Origin: Cyanidiococcus yangmingshanensis
Taxonomy: Eukaryota; Rhodophyta; Bangiophyceae; Cyanidiales; Cyanidiaceae
NCBI GenBank assembly: GCA_013995675.1
Contig: VWRR01000004.1
Coordinates: forward strand, 620,001 to 684,000
Direction: 5' to 3'
DNA: 64,000 bases
Below are positions 10,573 to 20,924 of this stretch, one piece after another. Every line of letters begins with the position of its first letter. Position 1 is the stretch's first letter. The translations under genes and the position numbers were made by a program. Below the pieces are notes generated by a model that searched no databases, was not told the origin of the DNA, and worked only from the letters and a program-made list of their open reading frames with translations.

Positions 10573-11820
10573 CTAATCCGATTTCGTAAGGCTCTCAGTC
10601 GAAGCGGAATCTTCCGCGAGGCTGGTGAAACGATATAGCAGATGCGCGTGCGCGGCTACGAGAGATTCGCCGTTGCGTCCGAAAGCACAGCCGCCCATCT
10701 GGTGACGCAAGCGAGGGACCGAAACACTCACCACTTTCTCGCCATTCTCCAAACGATAGACATGAATCGCTCCATTTTCAGTGCCCACGCAAACAAGGCC
10801 TGGATCGACATCCGTGTTCGCAAGGCCCTCATCGATGGCAATGTCGATCGAGGCACCGCACATGGTACCTGCCGGCAGCTTCAACAGACTCTCCTTCTTT
10901 CCAAGGCGTTTCCATAAATCTGCACCATCTGAGTATGCAAGGTATCGCAAAGCGTCCGCGGACTTGACGACGAGGCCTCGAGGGCCGCAGCGCAGGACAT
11001 CAGCAGTGCCGGACAAGGTGGCTAATAGTCGGCTCTCTGCATCAGAAATGGTCTTCGGTTCTAGAGTCTCTTCCGAGTCACCTCGATCGGGTCCCTCCAG
11101 AGAAGGACCAGGTACTTCGAGCTTCAATGACCACTCTCGGATCTCAGCCGGCTTCTGGCTAGCAACGAAAAGCAGATCTGCCGTGGAGAGCGCCAACGAG
11201 GCCGTCATCTCAGTTCTGATCCGATAAAGAAGCTGCACAGCTCGATGATCTCGTAGGAGTTGCCAAACGCACACGGATGCACCTGATGCTGACGAAAATA
11301 CACCTTCGCGACTCGGATGTGCACTCAGTGAACGGATACTCATCTCAGAGCGACCCGAAACCAACTTGACTTTGGTGAGCGCCTCCTCGGCCGACAACGG
11401 CGCACCATTCTCGTGAGATAAAACCAGCACTTCCGTCGCTTCGGCGACGCTCAGTACCCGGATACGGCCTGATTGTCCACCAACGACCAGTAGCGTTTCA
11501 GGTGTTGCTTGCGAACGCGCACTCGGCGGAACGTGTCGCTCAAGCCAAGCTCGCTCAGCGGCCCCCAGCACCGGCAGAACAAAACAGCAACAAGTGAACT
11601 TGTCACCGTCCCAAGAGCGGAACGAAAGATAGAGGTCCAAGTTCGGACCGAGATGCTCGTTATCGTATACGAAGCAGTACTCTGACGAGAGCGAAACGAT
11701 CATGTTCTGAGCCGCAGGTTGCAACGTGTTCCGTTCCAGAACACGAATATCCTCATTATGCGGTTCCCTGATCGCTCTTTTTAACCGCAACCTCTTTAGG
11801 TTTGTTTCCCACTTTGACAT
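10573..11820 (-). CDS. WD40-repeat protein, EED/ESC-like (candidate PRC2 subunit)
   Basis: A 415-residue beta-propeller protein from a clear ATG at 11820. Early in the protein WDGDKFTCCCFVLP is followed by LLVVGGQSGRIRVLSV, and SLSAHPSREGVFSSASG with VCVWQL follows. This order resembles EED, whose first blades carry a similar FYTCAW, LLAVAG-x-RG and HP...LLSVS-D succession. The C-terminal blade (VGTENGAIHVYRLENG, then an RHQMGG block and SLVAAHAHLLYRF) also parallels the last EED blade. EED reads methylated H3K27 and activates the EZH2-type methyltransferase, and PRC2 is known from red algae. WD40 proteins are easily mistaken for one another, and LRWD1-like or other propellers remain possible. 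The gene is one intact frame. Confidence 0.5.
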   Translation of the reverse strand: MSKWETNLKRLRLKRAIREPHNEDIRVLERNTLQPAAQNMIVSLSSEYCFVYDNEHLGPNLDLYLSFRSWDGDKFTCCCFVLPVLGAAERAWLERHVPPSARSQATPETLLVVGGQSGRIRVLSVAEATEVLVLSHENGAPLSAEEALTKVKLVSGRSEMSIRSLSAHPSREGVFSSASGASVCVWQLLRDHRAVQLLYRIRTEMTASLALSTADLLFVASQKPAEIREWSLKLEVPGPSLEGPDRGDSEETLEPKTISDAESRLLATLSGTADVLRCGPRGLVVKSADALRYLAYSDGADLWKRLGKKESLLKLPAGTMCGASIDIAIDEGLANTDVDPGLVCVGTENGAIHVYRLENGEKVVSVSVPRLRHQMGGCAFGRNGESLVAAHAHLLYRFTSLAEDSASTESLTKSD

Positions 11821-13068
11821 TTTAAATAAAAACGGGTCCTTAACTGAGCGATCGACCTAGTTGGGGAGTCGTTTGTGTCTTGGGGTCTTGCTCAGGAACG
11901 CGCTGCTTTACGCATTCCCGCGCCAATGCGAACGCCTCGCTCACGCTTGTGCCGGTGGCGCACGACGAAAATTCGCGGCATTCACGTCGGACAGGGTCTG
12001 CCGCCACGCGCGGAACGAACCAAAACGAGAACCGATAAAGACTGGTTGAATCTTCTTCATCATCCCATTAGAGGGCGTTCATGGTGCAGAAAGGGTTTAC
12101 AACGAAACCGACTTTATCAGAAACAAGTACTCTTTCATTCGTGTGAGCAAAATAGATGAACTGGGAATAATACGTCCTCGAGTTCTGGACAGGGTATCCG
12201 CACAGCGCAGTCCTGTCCGAAAGCATGAATGCTTTCTTTCTTTTCATCTCTCAGCCGTGGTCACTTGGATTCGATGAGCTCCGTTTACTATAACGGCACC
12301 GCTGGCATCTCCCGGAATGACATCCAGGTGTGGAATTGGCCAAACACGCTCAATAACCAGCCGCCAGCGGGCACAACCGGCTGCTTGGCGGGCCCCAGTC
12401 GCCACCATGCTCAGAGCGGGGATCGTCAAACGCGCCGCCGAATGCAGGTCTAGCCTCCGTTCGTCAACGCTTCATTCGCGTCAACAGGTACGCTAAAGAG
12501 ACCAGGAGTGCGCCTTGGGCCACTCCGATATGTTTTCGGTAACCATACCAGGGCATCTCTGCTTCAGGTTGCCACTCGAGTGGAACGACAGCTCGTGCGC
12601 AAACACGCCTGCCGAACGCTCGAATGACGAGTCAATCGAAACGAACGGAATGAGTGATTTCGACACTTGTTGGCGCAGTGAATTGGTTGCGTTCCCATTC
12701 CCATCCCAACATTGGTAGCCAAGGCCCAAGTACAATACTGTATGTAGGAATCGAAGCGATGAATGAATCTTGATACGCAGACCAAGAAATCGATTCAGAG
12801 GGAGCATCCGCAAGCGCGCAGAGATGGGGCATTGGCAGCGGCGCCGCCAGTCGCCTACGGCCGACGATGGCTGTCCCGAGCACAGGCGATCTTGCGTACG
12901 AAAAGTTCATCCAGCAACACCGACGACGTTTTCGAGCAAAACAGGCAACCATTGCACGAAATGGTGTTCATTCACACAAAATTACTTCAATCAACGCATG
13001 GGTTCACTCGAAAACGCTCTTGGTGCTGCGCTACGCGAGCGCGTGTAAGCAAACTGAACTCAGCCGTT
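11821..13068. other. intergenic upstream of the GST gene
   Basis: The open frame that contains the GST gene begins at an ATG at 12763, but the extra 102 residues have no GST homology. They could be a targeting extension or chance. No other feature seen. Confidence 0.5.
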
Positions 13069-13798
13069 ATGAACTCGACCGGGGACGGAAGAACAACGAC
13101 ACTCTTCTCCGTACCAGTGTCAAACTTTTCCGCTCGCATACGTTACTTGATCTACGACAACAACCTGGACATTAAGATCGAGCCGCCTGGACCGTACTTG
13201 AAAACTCCCGAGTACCGCCAGAAAGTACACAAGTACGGCAAGTTCCCGGCGCTAATATTGCCGACGGGGGAAAGCATCTGGGAGAGCGACGTTATTGCCG
13301 AATACCTCATCGATAGATATCATCTCGGTGCTCGATATCGACCAGAAACTGCCGAGAAGAGGGCTCGAGCACGTCTTTACGCGCGCGTCCACGACCTCTA
13401 CCTGACATCGCATCAGACTGTGCTCTATCGGCCGACGAATACGGAAGCGGAACGCGAACACTGGCCTGTCACAGATCGAAGTCACACCTGGATATCTCGA
13501 ACAAATGCTTTCCGAAGATAGCACGGGTCGTTTTGCGGTCGACAAGCAGCTGATCACGCTTGCGGATATGGCGCTGGCTCCAACCCTGGCTATGTACGCG
13601 GCGATCATGCCCAAATGGCATCATCGTCCGATCTTTCGCAATCGACCGCGCTTGGAGCGCTTGCTGGACGCCTTCCGGGCCTCTTCGGAGGCTGCAGGGC
13701 GCGTGATTACGGAAATTGAGGATGGTATCCGCAACTGGGAACAGAGCGGCCGCTTTGAGCAGATGGGATTGCAGCCTGCCGCAGCGTCTCGATCGTGA
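13069..13798 (+). CDS. glutathione S-transferase family protein with a frame break
   Basis: Cytosolic-type GST that would conjugate or transfer glutathione. The N-terminal thioredoxin-like half shows TLFSVPVSNFSARIRYLIYD, then FPALILPTGESIWESDVIAEYL, which holds the cis-proline and the ES(D) glutathione-binding turn. The helical C-terminal domain carries QLITLADMALAPTLAMYAAI, the usual LTLAD-x-ALAP block. The first half is in the frame that stops at 13521 and the second half is one base on. The step falls between about 13440 and 13485; ACA at 13471-13473 followed by G is the NCA candidate and would join EREHWPVT to IEVTPGYLEQML. The start at 13069 gives a compact GST. The same frame is open back to an ATG at 12763, which could encode a targeting extension. 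Confidence 0.75.
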
Positions 13799-14557
13799 AT
13801 GGAAGCGTGCACATTTGATGCCCGCAATGGTTGGACACTACCGCTTTTTCCGCCCACGGTCACTGATCTCTATACGCTCACAGCGCTTTATGCTAGCCGA
13901 CTTTTTCGTTTCGTGAGCGGTGCGGAACTTCTGGTTAACGTGCAGCTGCGGCTGGAAGCGGATCCCGAACAACGCGAATCGATGCCCCCGCCAGATCGCC
14001 ACGCCGCTTCCGTATCGGTTGCAGAACATCCGAAATTTGGTGAGTTTAACTCCTCTTAAATGATATTGTTTCACCAAGACAGACATATTGAAAAACCTGG
14101 TTGTTTGCTTCGAAAGAGCTCATGCAGAGATGTCCTGTGTGATGGCAGGTGCTTACGTAGGTTGCAACCGGGTCTCTGAACCGAACCTAAACCGGATGCA
14201 CTCGCAGGGTGTGCTCGACGATCGTTAGAGAGGCCGATGCTTCACCCGTCCATTCATCTGCCTAGTGAGCCAGACAGCCAGCTACGCAACAAGTGAAGTA
14301 ACCGAGATAAGCCATCGCTATTCGATGCCGAGTTGAATTTGTAAATCGAAACGCGGCTAGCCGACCAAGATCTATTCTGTTGGAGAAAAACGGCTCGTAA
14401 ACACTGGCACGTGATCCGTTACACGTACAGGGGTTCGGGTCCAGGTCGCCTCGATCATGCCGCTGTCGTAGCTCTAGGTACCGCGAGAAGTGATTGCCCG
14501 ACAAACGCACCAGTCACCCTGCACGACAGCTCTCGTTCTTCGTCATCGGAATCACAT
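13799..14557. other. intergenic, GST gene to HNH gene (3' ends converge)
   Basis: An 86-codon open frame starts one base after the GST stop (13799-14059). It has no recognised domain and I do not call it a gene. Confidence 0.5.
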
Positions 14558-15418
14558 TTACTCATCTCGCTCTAAAGGCACATCCCAAAAGAGATAGTCT
14601 GCCCAGGTCTGGTGCAAATAACGCGGTGGAAACTTTCTAGCGACCTCCTGCAGCTCACAGTAGAGCGGCGCATACGGCTGACGCCGCAACGTCATATTCT
14701 GGATTTCGTGGAGCAGTCTCCCGCCTTTGCGTCGATTGCATTCGGCGCAGGCGGTAACGACATTGCGCCAGCTCGTTTTGCCGCCCCGCGAACGCGGGGT
14801 CACATGGTCAAAAGTAAGATCAGGGACAGGTCCCCGAACGCCACAATACTGGCATTGGAATGAATCCCGAAGAAAGACATTGAACCTCGTGAACGCTGCC
14901 CGTGAGACCGTATTCTGCTGAAAGCGTTTCAAGCTAACCACTGCAGGTAGACGCATGCTCATCGACGGGGCTCGGATGACTTTATCGTACTCGGCGACGA
15001 CACGGACACGTCCCGCCAACGAGGCTTTAATGGCTTCCTGCCAAGACCACAACGAAAGCGGCAGATATGACAACGGTCGATAGTCCGCATTAAGGACGAG
15101 CGCAGGTAAGTGAGCTTCGTTTTCGAAAGGCTTGCTGTCACCAGACGGAAGAACGCCGCTTGTTAACTCAACCGGCAACCACGCATCCGGAGGTAGCACG
15201 GTTCCGTGGTGCCGCGTCGTGCGCACCGACCGACGAACGCGCACCAGCACTCTGCTCGTGCGTTTCTTGGACGGCCCCGGCTTTCGAGTCGGCTGCTGTG
15301 CCCCAGCATTCACGTTTTCATTCCTACTGCTCAGCGTGAATCGACGTATCGAGCAGTGCCGTGCTCCCGGCTTACGCCAAGCTCGATGCGAGACAAAGCC
15401 ACCAGTCGGTATGAACAT
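14558..15418 (-). CDS. HNH endonuclease-domain protein
   Basis: Product of 286 residues from the ATG at 15418 (the open frame begins earlier at a TTG). The C-terminal part is a zinc-supported HNH domain: CQYCG, then DHVTPRSRGGKTSWRNVV, then CAECNRRKGGRLL, giving two CxxC pairs around the catalytic His-Asn-His core. Before it is the conserved block LVLNADYRPLSYLPLSLWSW that accompanies this HNH family in cyanobacteria, algae and plants. The first 90 residues are strongly basic (SKKRTSRVLVRVRRSVRTTR) and could be a plastid or mitochondrial targeting extension, which would fit the cyanobacterial relatives. The cellular role of this family is not established. The frame is intact. Confidence 0.8.
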   Translation of the reverse strand: MFIPTGGFVSHRAWRKPGARHCSIRRFTLSSRNENVNAGAQQPTRKPGPSKKRTSRVLVRVRRSVRTTRHHGTVLPPDAWLPVELTSGVLPSGDSKPFENEAHLPALVLNADYRPLSYLPLSLWSWQEAIKASLAGRVRVVAEYDKVIRAPSMSMRLPAVVSLKRFQQNTVSRAAFTRFNVFLRDSFQCQYCGVRGPVPDLTFDHVTPRSRGGKTSWRNVVTACAECNRRKGGRLLHEIQNMTLRRQPYAPLYCELQEVARKFPPRYLHQTWADYLFWDVPLERDE

Positions 15419-16217
15419 TCGCCAACGCGCTCTGCGTCGCCACACCAAGAAGGAACGCTCCGAACGTTCCTTCGAGTGGCCACCTCTGTATGCGCTCAGT
15501 ATACGTCCGCTCTTCCAAGGTGATTTCGACGGCGCTTATAAGTTCGTCAGGCCACTGCGCACGATCACTGCCCTGGCGGTACACACACCAACGCCTCGAA
15601 AGATTTAGTGGCGCGCGACCAGCGCAGCCCGTTGAACGCGGTGGTGCGCGCAGCGTCGCCAGAGATCCGCATCTCTGATGCCGGCAAGCGGGTGCGCATT
15701 TTCGGCGCGGCAGCTAGCGGGTGCCGCTCCCCGAGGATTTCCTCGTTCGGGACGGCGCAGCGGCGATCGCCCTAGGCGAACGGTTTGCGGACGCCGCCAG
15801 AAACGGGTGCTCTCAACGGTGGAGGCGGCAACACCAGGCGAGTATACCGCTGCACGCATGCATGCACCAAGAAGCGCATGATCAAAGGATCGTGATGACC
15901 AGTGCTTGTATTGCCGTGCAGTTTCAGACCTCCATGTCTTGCCACGAGGTCGCATGCGTCAGGGTCTATTGGTGGTCCCCGATTCCCAGTGGATGTTGCG
16001 CTGGGACCCGTGCCGAGGCCCCCGAATCGGGTCCCTGCGAGCGAGCGAGCGGAGACGACGCGAGGACGCCATCGCGCACTGCGACCATCGGCAGCGACCC
16101 GATTGCAGCGCCTCGCGGTGTTCGCTGGCACCTGCAGCGGACGAGTCCCACCCTGCCCCTTTCCAGGTGTCACAACGGTAGCGTAACGAATATGACTTGG
16201 GTGATCGCGCGTATCGG
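15419..16217. other. divergent intergenic region, HNH gene and P-loop kinase-like gene
   Basis: Separates two divergent genes and so probably holds both promoters. Several overlapping open frames are compositional shadows. No defined site was recognised. Confidence 0.5.
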
Positions 16218-17321
16218 ATGCATGCTTTGCTGCCTATGAAGGGACGGAGAGCGGAAGCTCCGTTCCTTGCGAGTTCAACGCTGCAGCGGCACTGGCCTGG
16301 CTGGGAGCGCACTGGCGGGAGCTGCCGGGCGTGCAAAGTGACTGTTCTGTTGACGCTGCGCAGGGCACTGCCTACTGCTGAGCGGAACTTGCTGGAGTGC
16401 TCCTCTTGGAGCAAGATGGGGGAACGTGCAACCGAGAGCACAAACGCGACGTCTCGCAGCGTGCAGTTGGTGTGGCGTCTTCGAAATCTTTTTTTGACGG
16501 CACGTGATCTCATGGTACCTGCCGGCGACTCGCACCCGCGAACAGTGCAAGCACTGGCCAGACAACCAAGCGAGCAAATCGGGGCGCATGCGACGAGTCT
16601 CCAGGGTGCGGAGCCGGTCGCGACGCTCGAGAAGCGAAATGGAACGAAGCGATCGCCATCTTGGAGTTCTCCCATCCTGCGTGGTGAGCGGGAACGCTTT
16701 TACGATCGAGTTTGCGACACCAACACGAACAGTCGGGACGAGTCTTTTGGAGACCAAGCTCCGCGCGTGGCATCCGCACCCCCTATCGATGAGGTGCATG
16801 AAACCGAACGCGTCAGTATTCCTGATGAATCTTGCCGCGCCCGAGTGATTCTACTCTGCGGCTTGCCCGGCTCTGGTAAATCAACATTCGCAAAGCTGCT
16901 CCTTGAACGAGGCGGTGACGCCTGGCAGCGCATCAGTCAAGATGAACTCGGCTCACGACAGGAATGTGAGCGTCTCATGCAGGAAGCGCTCACGACCTAC
17001 CCACCTCACCATGTCGTCATTGATCGTTGCAACGTCGACTGTGGACAACGCGCATTCTGGATCGGAGCCGCTGCTCGTGCAAATGCCTACCCAGTCGGCG
17101 TTGTCGTGTTTTCCGTCAGTATGGATGAATGCATTCTTCGAGTGCAACGGCGAGGACCCGATCACCCTACCCTCGTTGAAAGTTCCGATAGCGATATCGT
17201 GAAGGTTATTACATCTTTCGCAAGCAAATGGCAGAACCCGAGCGCCGCGGAAGGCATCGCTTTTTGTCGAGTGATCCAATCTGCGGAGGATGTCGAGCGT
17301 GTTCTCGCTGAACTTGTATGA
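16218..17321 (+). CDS. P-loop polynucleotide-kinase-like protein
   Basis: The C-terminal 160 residues form an AAA_33-type P-loop kinase domain: Walker A GLPGSGKSTFAKLLL, then ISQDELGSRQECERLM and the signature VVIDRCNVDCGQRAFW. A domain of this type with the DRCN-x3-QR block occurs in aprataxin-like plant proteins and in the kinase part of PNKP-like DNA-repair proteins, so a role in end-processing of nucleic acids is plausible. No HIT or phosphatase domain is visible. The first 200 residues are low-complexity, rich in R, S and E. The start is uncertain: 16218 is the first ATG of the open frame, but later ATGs (for example 16236 or 16416) could serve. The catalytic domain is intact. Confidence 0.65.
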   Translation: MHALLPMKGRRAEAPFLASSTLQRHWPGWERTGGSCRACKVTVLLTLRRALPTAERNLLECSSWSKMGERATESTNATSRSVQLVWRLRNLFLTARDLMVPAGDSHPRTVQALARQPSEQIGAHATSLQGAEPVATLEKRNGTKRSPSWSSPILRGERERFYDRVCDTNTNSRDESFGDQAPRVASAPPIDEVHETERVSIPDESCRARVILLCGLPGSGKSTFAKLLLERGGDAWQRISQDELGSRQECERLMQEALTTYPPHHVVIDRCNVDCGQRAFWIGAAARANAYPVGVVVFSVSMDECILRVQRRGPDHPTLVESSDSDIVKVITSFASKWQNPSAAEGIAFCRVIQSAEDVERVLAELV

Positions 17322-17657
17322 CAATGGTTTCGGTCATAGTGAGCCAAGGCGATCAGCCCCCTGCTGAGGCCTTGGACTCGTTCGCGAATACGCCCAACGA
17401 CGTCGCCTCGGTCCAGAATCGTGTTGTGCATCGAGTTGATAACAGTCGGCAATCAATCTGGTGTCAAAAGGCTGCTAATCTGGTCCCGTTCATCGAATAG
17501 AGATGGATAGAGGCCCGTTGCGCGTCCATGATACTTAACACCCGGCACAAGGTCATGCCGCTTGTCGGTAAACCTGTCTGCAGGCTCACTCGAACGGACG
17601 GCGATCCTCTCTCTCTGACGCAGCGCAACTGCTCGTGTGCGCCTACGGAACTGTCCC
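17322..17657. other. short convergent intergenic region
   Basis: Lies between the 3' ends of the kinase-like gene (plus) and the coiled-coil gene (minus). Nothing recognised. Confidence 0.5.
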
Positions 17658-18038
17658 TCATTCGCTATCGCTGATCGCTTTTAATTCGGTCTCGAGTTTC
17701 CGAATACTGGCGTCGATCTTGCAAATATCCGGATGGTTCGCTAAACATGCATCAACCTGTTCCTTGGGTGTTTTGATCTCCTTCGCCATCTTTTGCGCGT
17801 CGTCAACGATCCGTTGCCGAAACGCACGTAATCCCTCCATCAGTTCGAGTATTTCGGCTGCCCGCGCTGCAGTCTCATCGAAAATAGGCTCCTCGTCTCC
17901 GTCTGCTTGGTTTCTTCCGGGAGAATCGATCTCGGCCCTAGGTTGTTGCGGTCGCTCCTGACGGGGTTGCCGTCGTGCGTTTCGCTGCGCATGGGGCGGC
18001 GGTCTCGCGTCGGCTTCGGTCTGCAGGCTGGTTTGCAT
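17658..18038 (-). CDS. small hypothetical protein with a C-terminal coiled coil
   Basis: A 126-residue product from the ATG at 18038 (the open frame itself opens at a TTG, 18137). The first half is rich in Q, R and P. The second half is a likely amphipathic helix: FDETAARAAEILELMEGLR, then RQRIVDDAQKMAKEIK, then a short CLANHPDICKID turn and SIRKLETELKAI. Two cysteines flank the NHPD turn. The helical half has the look of a small cytosolic adaptor or chaperone-like protein, but I do not recognise a family. An overlapping frame on the same strand (17840-18328) is open over the upstream part and could hold a missing N-terminus if a frame step occurs here as in neighbouring genes; this is speculative. 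Confidence 0.4.
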   Translation of the reverse strand: MQTSLQTEADARPPPHAQRNARRQPRQERPQQPRAEIDSPGRNQADGDEEPIFDETAARAAEILELMEGLRAFRQRIVDDAQKMAKEIKTPKEQVDACLANHPDICKIDASIRKLETELKAISDSE

Positions 18039-19679
18039 CCGGTCGCCGCTCGGAGAGGCAACTTCCTGGGCACCACCTGAGGGTTCTGGCTGGAGAGCGC
18101 CGCGCCAGGTACCGGCGCAGTCGGCGAACGCCGCCAACTAGTCCAGGTGCCAGGTCTGCGCAAAAGCATCTTCCCTGAACAACACTGACCCGAATCAAAC
18201 CCTGCATTTCGCACTAAATAGTCTGGCTTCCCGCAGACGACAAAAAGCTCCTGATGAGAGGGTTTCCGTTTCATGGGAACCGAGCAGGGTCGCAGAGCCA
18301 CAGCGCAGTAGAATCGGATCATATTCATGGGGCTTTTCGCCGCGCTAACGCTCTGGTGCGCCCTGGGTCGCTCGGGTCAATACCGCCAAGCTGGATGGGG
18401 TGCGGTTCCTTCTCATGCACTGACAACATACGACAAACCGGCAACGTCCATCATTCGGTGGAAGACTTTTCAACGATCCATGAAAAGTTTGGGTGGATAC
18501 TCACAGGCATTGCCTTGCATTTTTTCTCCATCGTTACGGCGCTCGCATTGATCGAACTTGTCCTCTCTTTCCATGTACCAGAGAGGCCATATCGCCCCGT
18601 TTCTTGAAGCGTCGGGGCGCCAGGATCGGACTGGAATGCAGATGAGATCCGTGGCTCCTGCTCAGTTCGAATGGTTTAGGTGCTTCCTATTGATGTTGGC
18701 TGGCATACCTGCGCGTGTCTGCAGTCTCCTGGTCTGATCAAGGGTACCGCCAGGGATACAGGTTTGATTGTGTCCAACAAAAACTGGGCACATCCAACGC
18801 GACGGGCCGGTCCCATCTGACTCCCGTTCAATCAACAGCTTTCGACATGAGATGATATTTTTGAGGGGGCAGTGTCGTTCCGTTCACGGCGCCTGCCATT
18901 GTTGTTGATGTCATCACATGCCGCTCCCGGGTGCGCTGCTGTTTCAGTTCGCTGCGATAATGCGTTTTCGCTCATCTGTGGGAGGCGATGCACCGTATAG
19001 AATCTGCGCCAACAGTTCAGCGGGCGATCACTCCCTAGTTCGAGTCGAACGCTACGCACAAATACATATCGGTGCGCGTCACCTCTCATTCGCATTCCGG
19101 TGAATCTTTGGTGGTCATGGTTCGCGATCCGGCCCAGGCGCATTTTCCCGCCGTCGCACGCGTCGGTGAGCAAGCACTTCTGGTGCCAATTTATGACCTT
19201 GATCCCACCTGGCCAGTGCTTATGTGGTCGATAGCCGCTCACGTCACGTTCGCGTGCGCTGTAAATACGATTCCTCACAACGGGCCAAATGGGGTTCTTG
19301 TGTGGATGCCACGCAACCCGTCCAAGCCTTCGATGGCGTGGTGTGCACCTCGGACCGCACCGTCTCGACCTCTGCGCGTCGTGAACGATATTCATACTAG
19401 CATACAATGTCGCGTGCGCATTTCAGTGACTAACGGCTATTCCTCATAAGCGAACTGGCCGCCCGCCTCGAAGCAACGGTGTTTTCCGTAATCTCCTCGG
19501 GCGAATCTGATGAACCGCGCTAATTTTTGCGGATCTCATTCCATATACCGCGGCAGTTGAGAGCCTCGGAACCTAAAGACTCCCTGAATGAATCTGATCC
19601 CGTGCGCTTCGGTCAAAGAATGGCTCAGAGAACCGGTGTAGCTTCCCGTCCAGCAGAAGCAAGCCCATGTGCGCTTGCC
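18039..19679. other. intergenic, 1.6 kb
   Basis: Several 60-190-codon open frames exist on both strands. One (18254-18607 plus) includes a hydrophobic stretch of about 25 residues, but none has recognisable homology. No repeats were seen. Confidence 0.5.
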
Positions 19680-20291
19680 TCATCGAACTGATCGCCGATG
19701 GATTTGATCAAACAGCCAGCGATCACGCTGCGCATCTATCCAGCTTGCTCGAAAAACCTCCTCGGGACCCTTTCCAGTACGTTCAGTGGAAGTTTTGGGA
19801 ATCACAAGTTGCTCGAACAAGGTCGATGATCGTGCCATCTCGCCCAAGTCCTGTGCCCGCTCGTCGCTTACGGCTACCGAGTGATGCACACCCGGCAACT
19901 CGCTCTTCAGCAGCGCCAACGTTCGCTGGTACGCTTCGTCTTCGGATACGCGCTGCGTCAGAATCAGTTCCGCCTGCTTATGCACAAACTTCTCCATAAA
20001 GTCCCGTTCAGACCGGCTCTTCACGGACAAGTCCACAACGACATGGCCGAGCCACTCGGGATGCCGAACCGCGAGCCGTCGCCGCAGTTGCCTCAAAAGC
20101 TTTTTCCTGACACTGGACTCGCTTACTGGCAGTGTTCGAACGCGATTCGACACACTTTCTACGTCCCTGTAACGCTCCTGTTGCGCTCGCACTGGCGCTA
20201 AACCTTCAAGCGCCTGCATCCAACGCGGTCGCCGAAGACAGCCAGCCTTGATAAGCTTCAGCGTCTGCGCAGTCGCTCGCAAGTAGCGCAT
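19680..20291 (-). CDS. probable mitochondrial small-subunit ribosomal protein mS23
   Basis: A 203-residue basic protein from an ATG at 20291. Its N-terminus has the mS23/Rsm25 pattern, a short helix followed by Gly and a Pro-Arg-Trp: LKLIKAGCLRRPRWMQAL, then ALEGLAPVR. A middle basic helix (RKKLLRQLRRRLAVRHPEW) and a C-terminal helical part with EDEAYQRTLALLKSEL agree with the family, in which the AY helix is conserved. It would act in the mitochondrial ribosome. The match is to a weakly conserved family and is made by eye, so another organellar ribosomal or assembly protein cannot be excluded. The start lies 291 bp from the divergent eS28 gene, so two ribosomal-protein genes would share one promoter region. 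Confidence 0.45.
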   Translation of the reverse strand: MRYLRATAQTLKLIKAGCLRRPRWMQALEGLAPVRAQQERYRDVESVSNRVRTLPVSESSVRKKLLRQLRRRLAVRHPEWLGHVVVDLSVKSRSERDFMEKFVHKQAELILTQRVSEDEAYQRTLALLKSELPGVHHSVAVSDERAQDLGEMARSSTLFEQLVIPKTSTERTGKGPEEVFRASWIDAQRDRWLFDQIHRRSVR

Positions 20292-20582
20292 TATTCTTCA
20301 CGGTTTCCCTGTAACATGTTCGGCGCGCGTGGAAGCACCCGCGCACACGCAAGTCAAACATGCTCCCTGCGCATGCGTGCATCGGTGCGTGGCGATGGCC
20401 AGCGAAGGCAATACCGGTATGTGACATCCAGCAATCGCCGCGCGTGTGGCGTGACACCAAGGCCGTCGCCGTCGGTGCCGTGCCGGCGCCTGGCGAAGCG
20501 ATGCGCGCTTAAAAGACGTAGTCTAAGGATCCTTTCGTCGAAACGGTGAGCGTTGTTTACTCGTGGATTAACCACTTCGAGA

Positions 20583-20780
20583 ATGGATCAACCTGTAAAA
20601 CTTGCGCGAGTGAAACAAATACTTGGACGAACAGGATCACGTGGTGGTGTGATTCAAGTGCGCGTGGAGTTTTTGGATGATCAGAACCGGAGCATCATCC
20701 GTAACGTGAAGGGTCCGGTGCGCGAAGGCGACATTCTCACGCTGCTCGAGAGCGAACGAGAGGCGCGTCGACTGCGCTGA
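20583..20780 (+). CDS. RPS28: 40S ribosomal protein eS28
   Basis: A 65-residue cytosolic small-subunit ribosomal protein, essentially full length for the family. It begins [20 protein letters not shown] and ends with the almost invariant [19 protein letters not shown] and [10 protein letters not shown]. It sits near the mRNA exit side of the 40S subunit. The ATG at 20583 matches the family start, while an in-frame open stretch continues upstream to 20553 without homology. No intron interrupts the gene. It is divergent from the mS23-like gene and convergent with RRP5, whose stop is 144 bp away. Confidence 0.97.
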   Translation: MDQPVKLARVKQILGRTGSRGGVIQVRVEFLDDQNRSIIRNVKGPVREGDILTLLESEREARRLR

Positions 20781-20924
20781 GCTACGCCCTACGGAGGTGT
20801 TCTGTTGCCTCTCTCGCAACAACAGCTTCGGGAGCGTTTCCGAGGGCGCTTCGCCTACTGCCTCTTGGTTTGGAATCACCGCTGCGGCTCTTAAACGTGA
20901 AGACGCTCGAAAATGAACCAAGAT

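Noticed and set aside
14395-14470. B-box-like GGTTCGGGTCC with a nearby TAGCTC stretch
   Set aside because: The bases flanking the loop do not pair into a T-stem and no complete cloverleaf can be drawn.
18832-19407. 191-codon minus-strand open frame
   Set aside because: Composition is Arg/His/Cys-rich like other chance frames in GC-rich intergenic DNA, with no motif.
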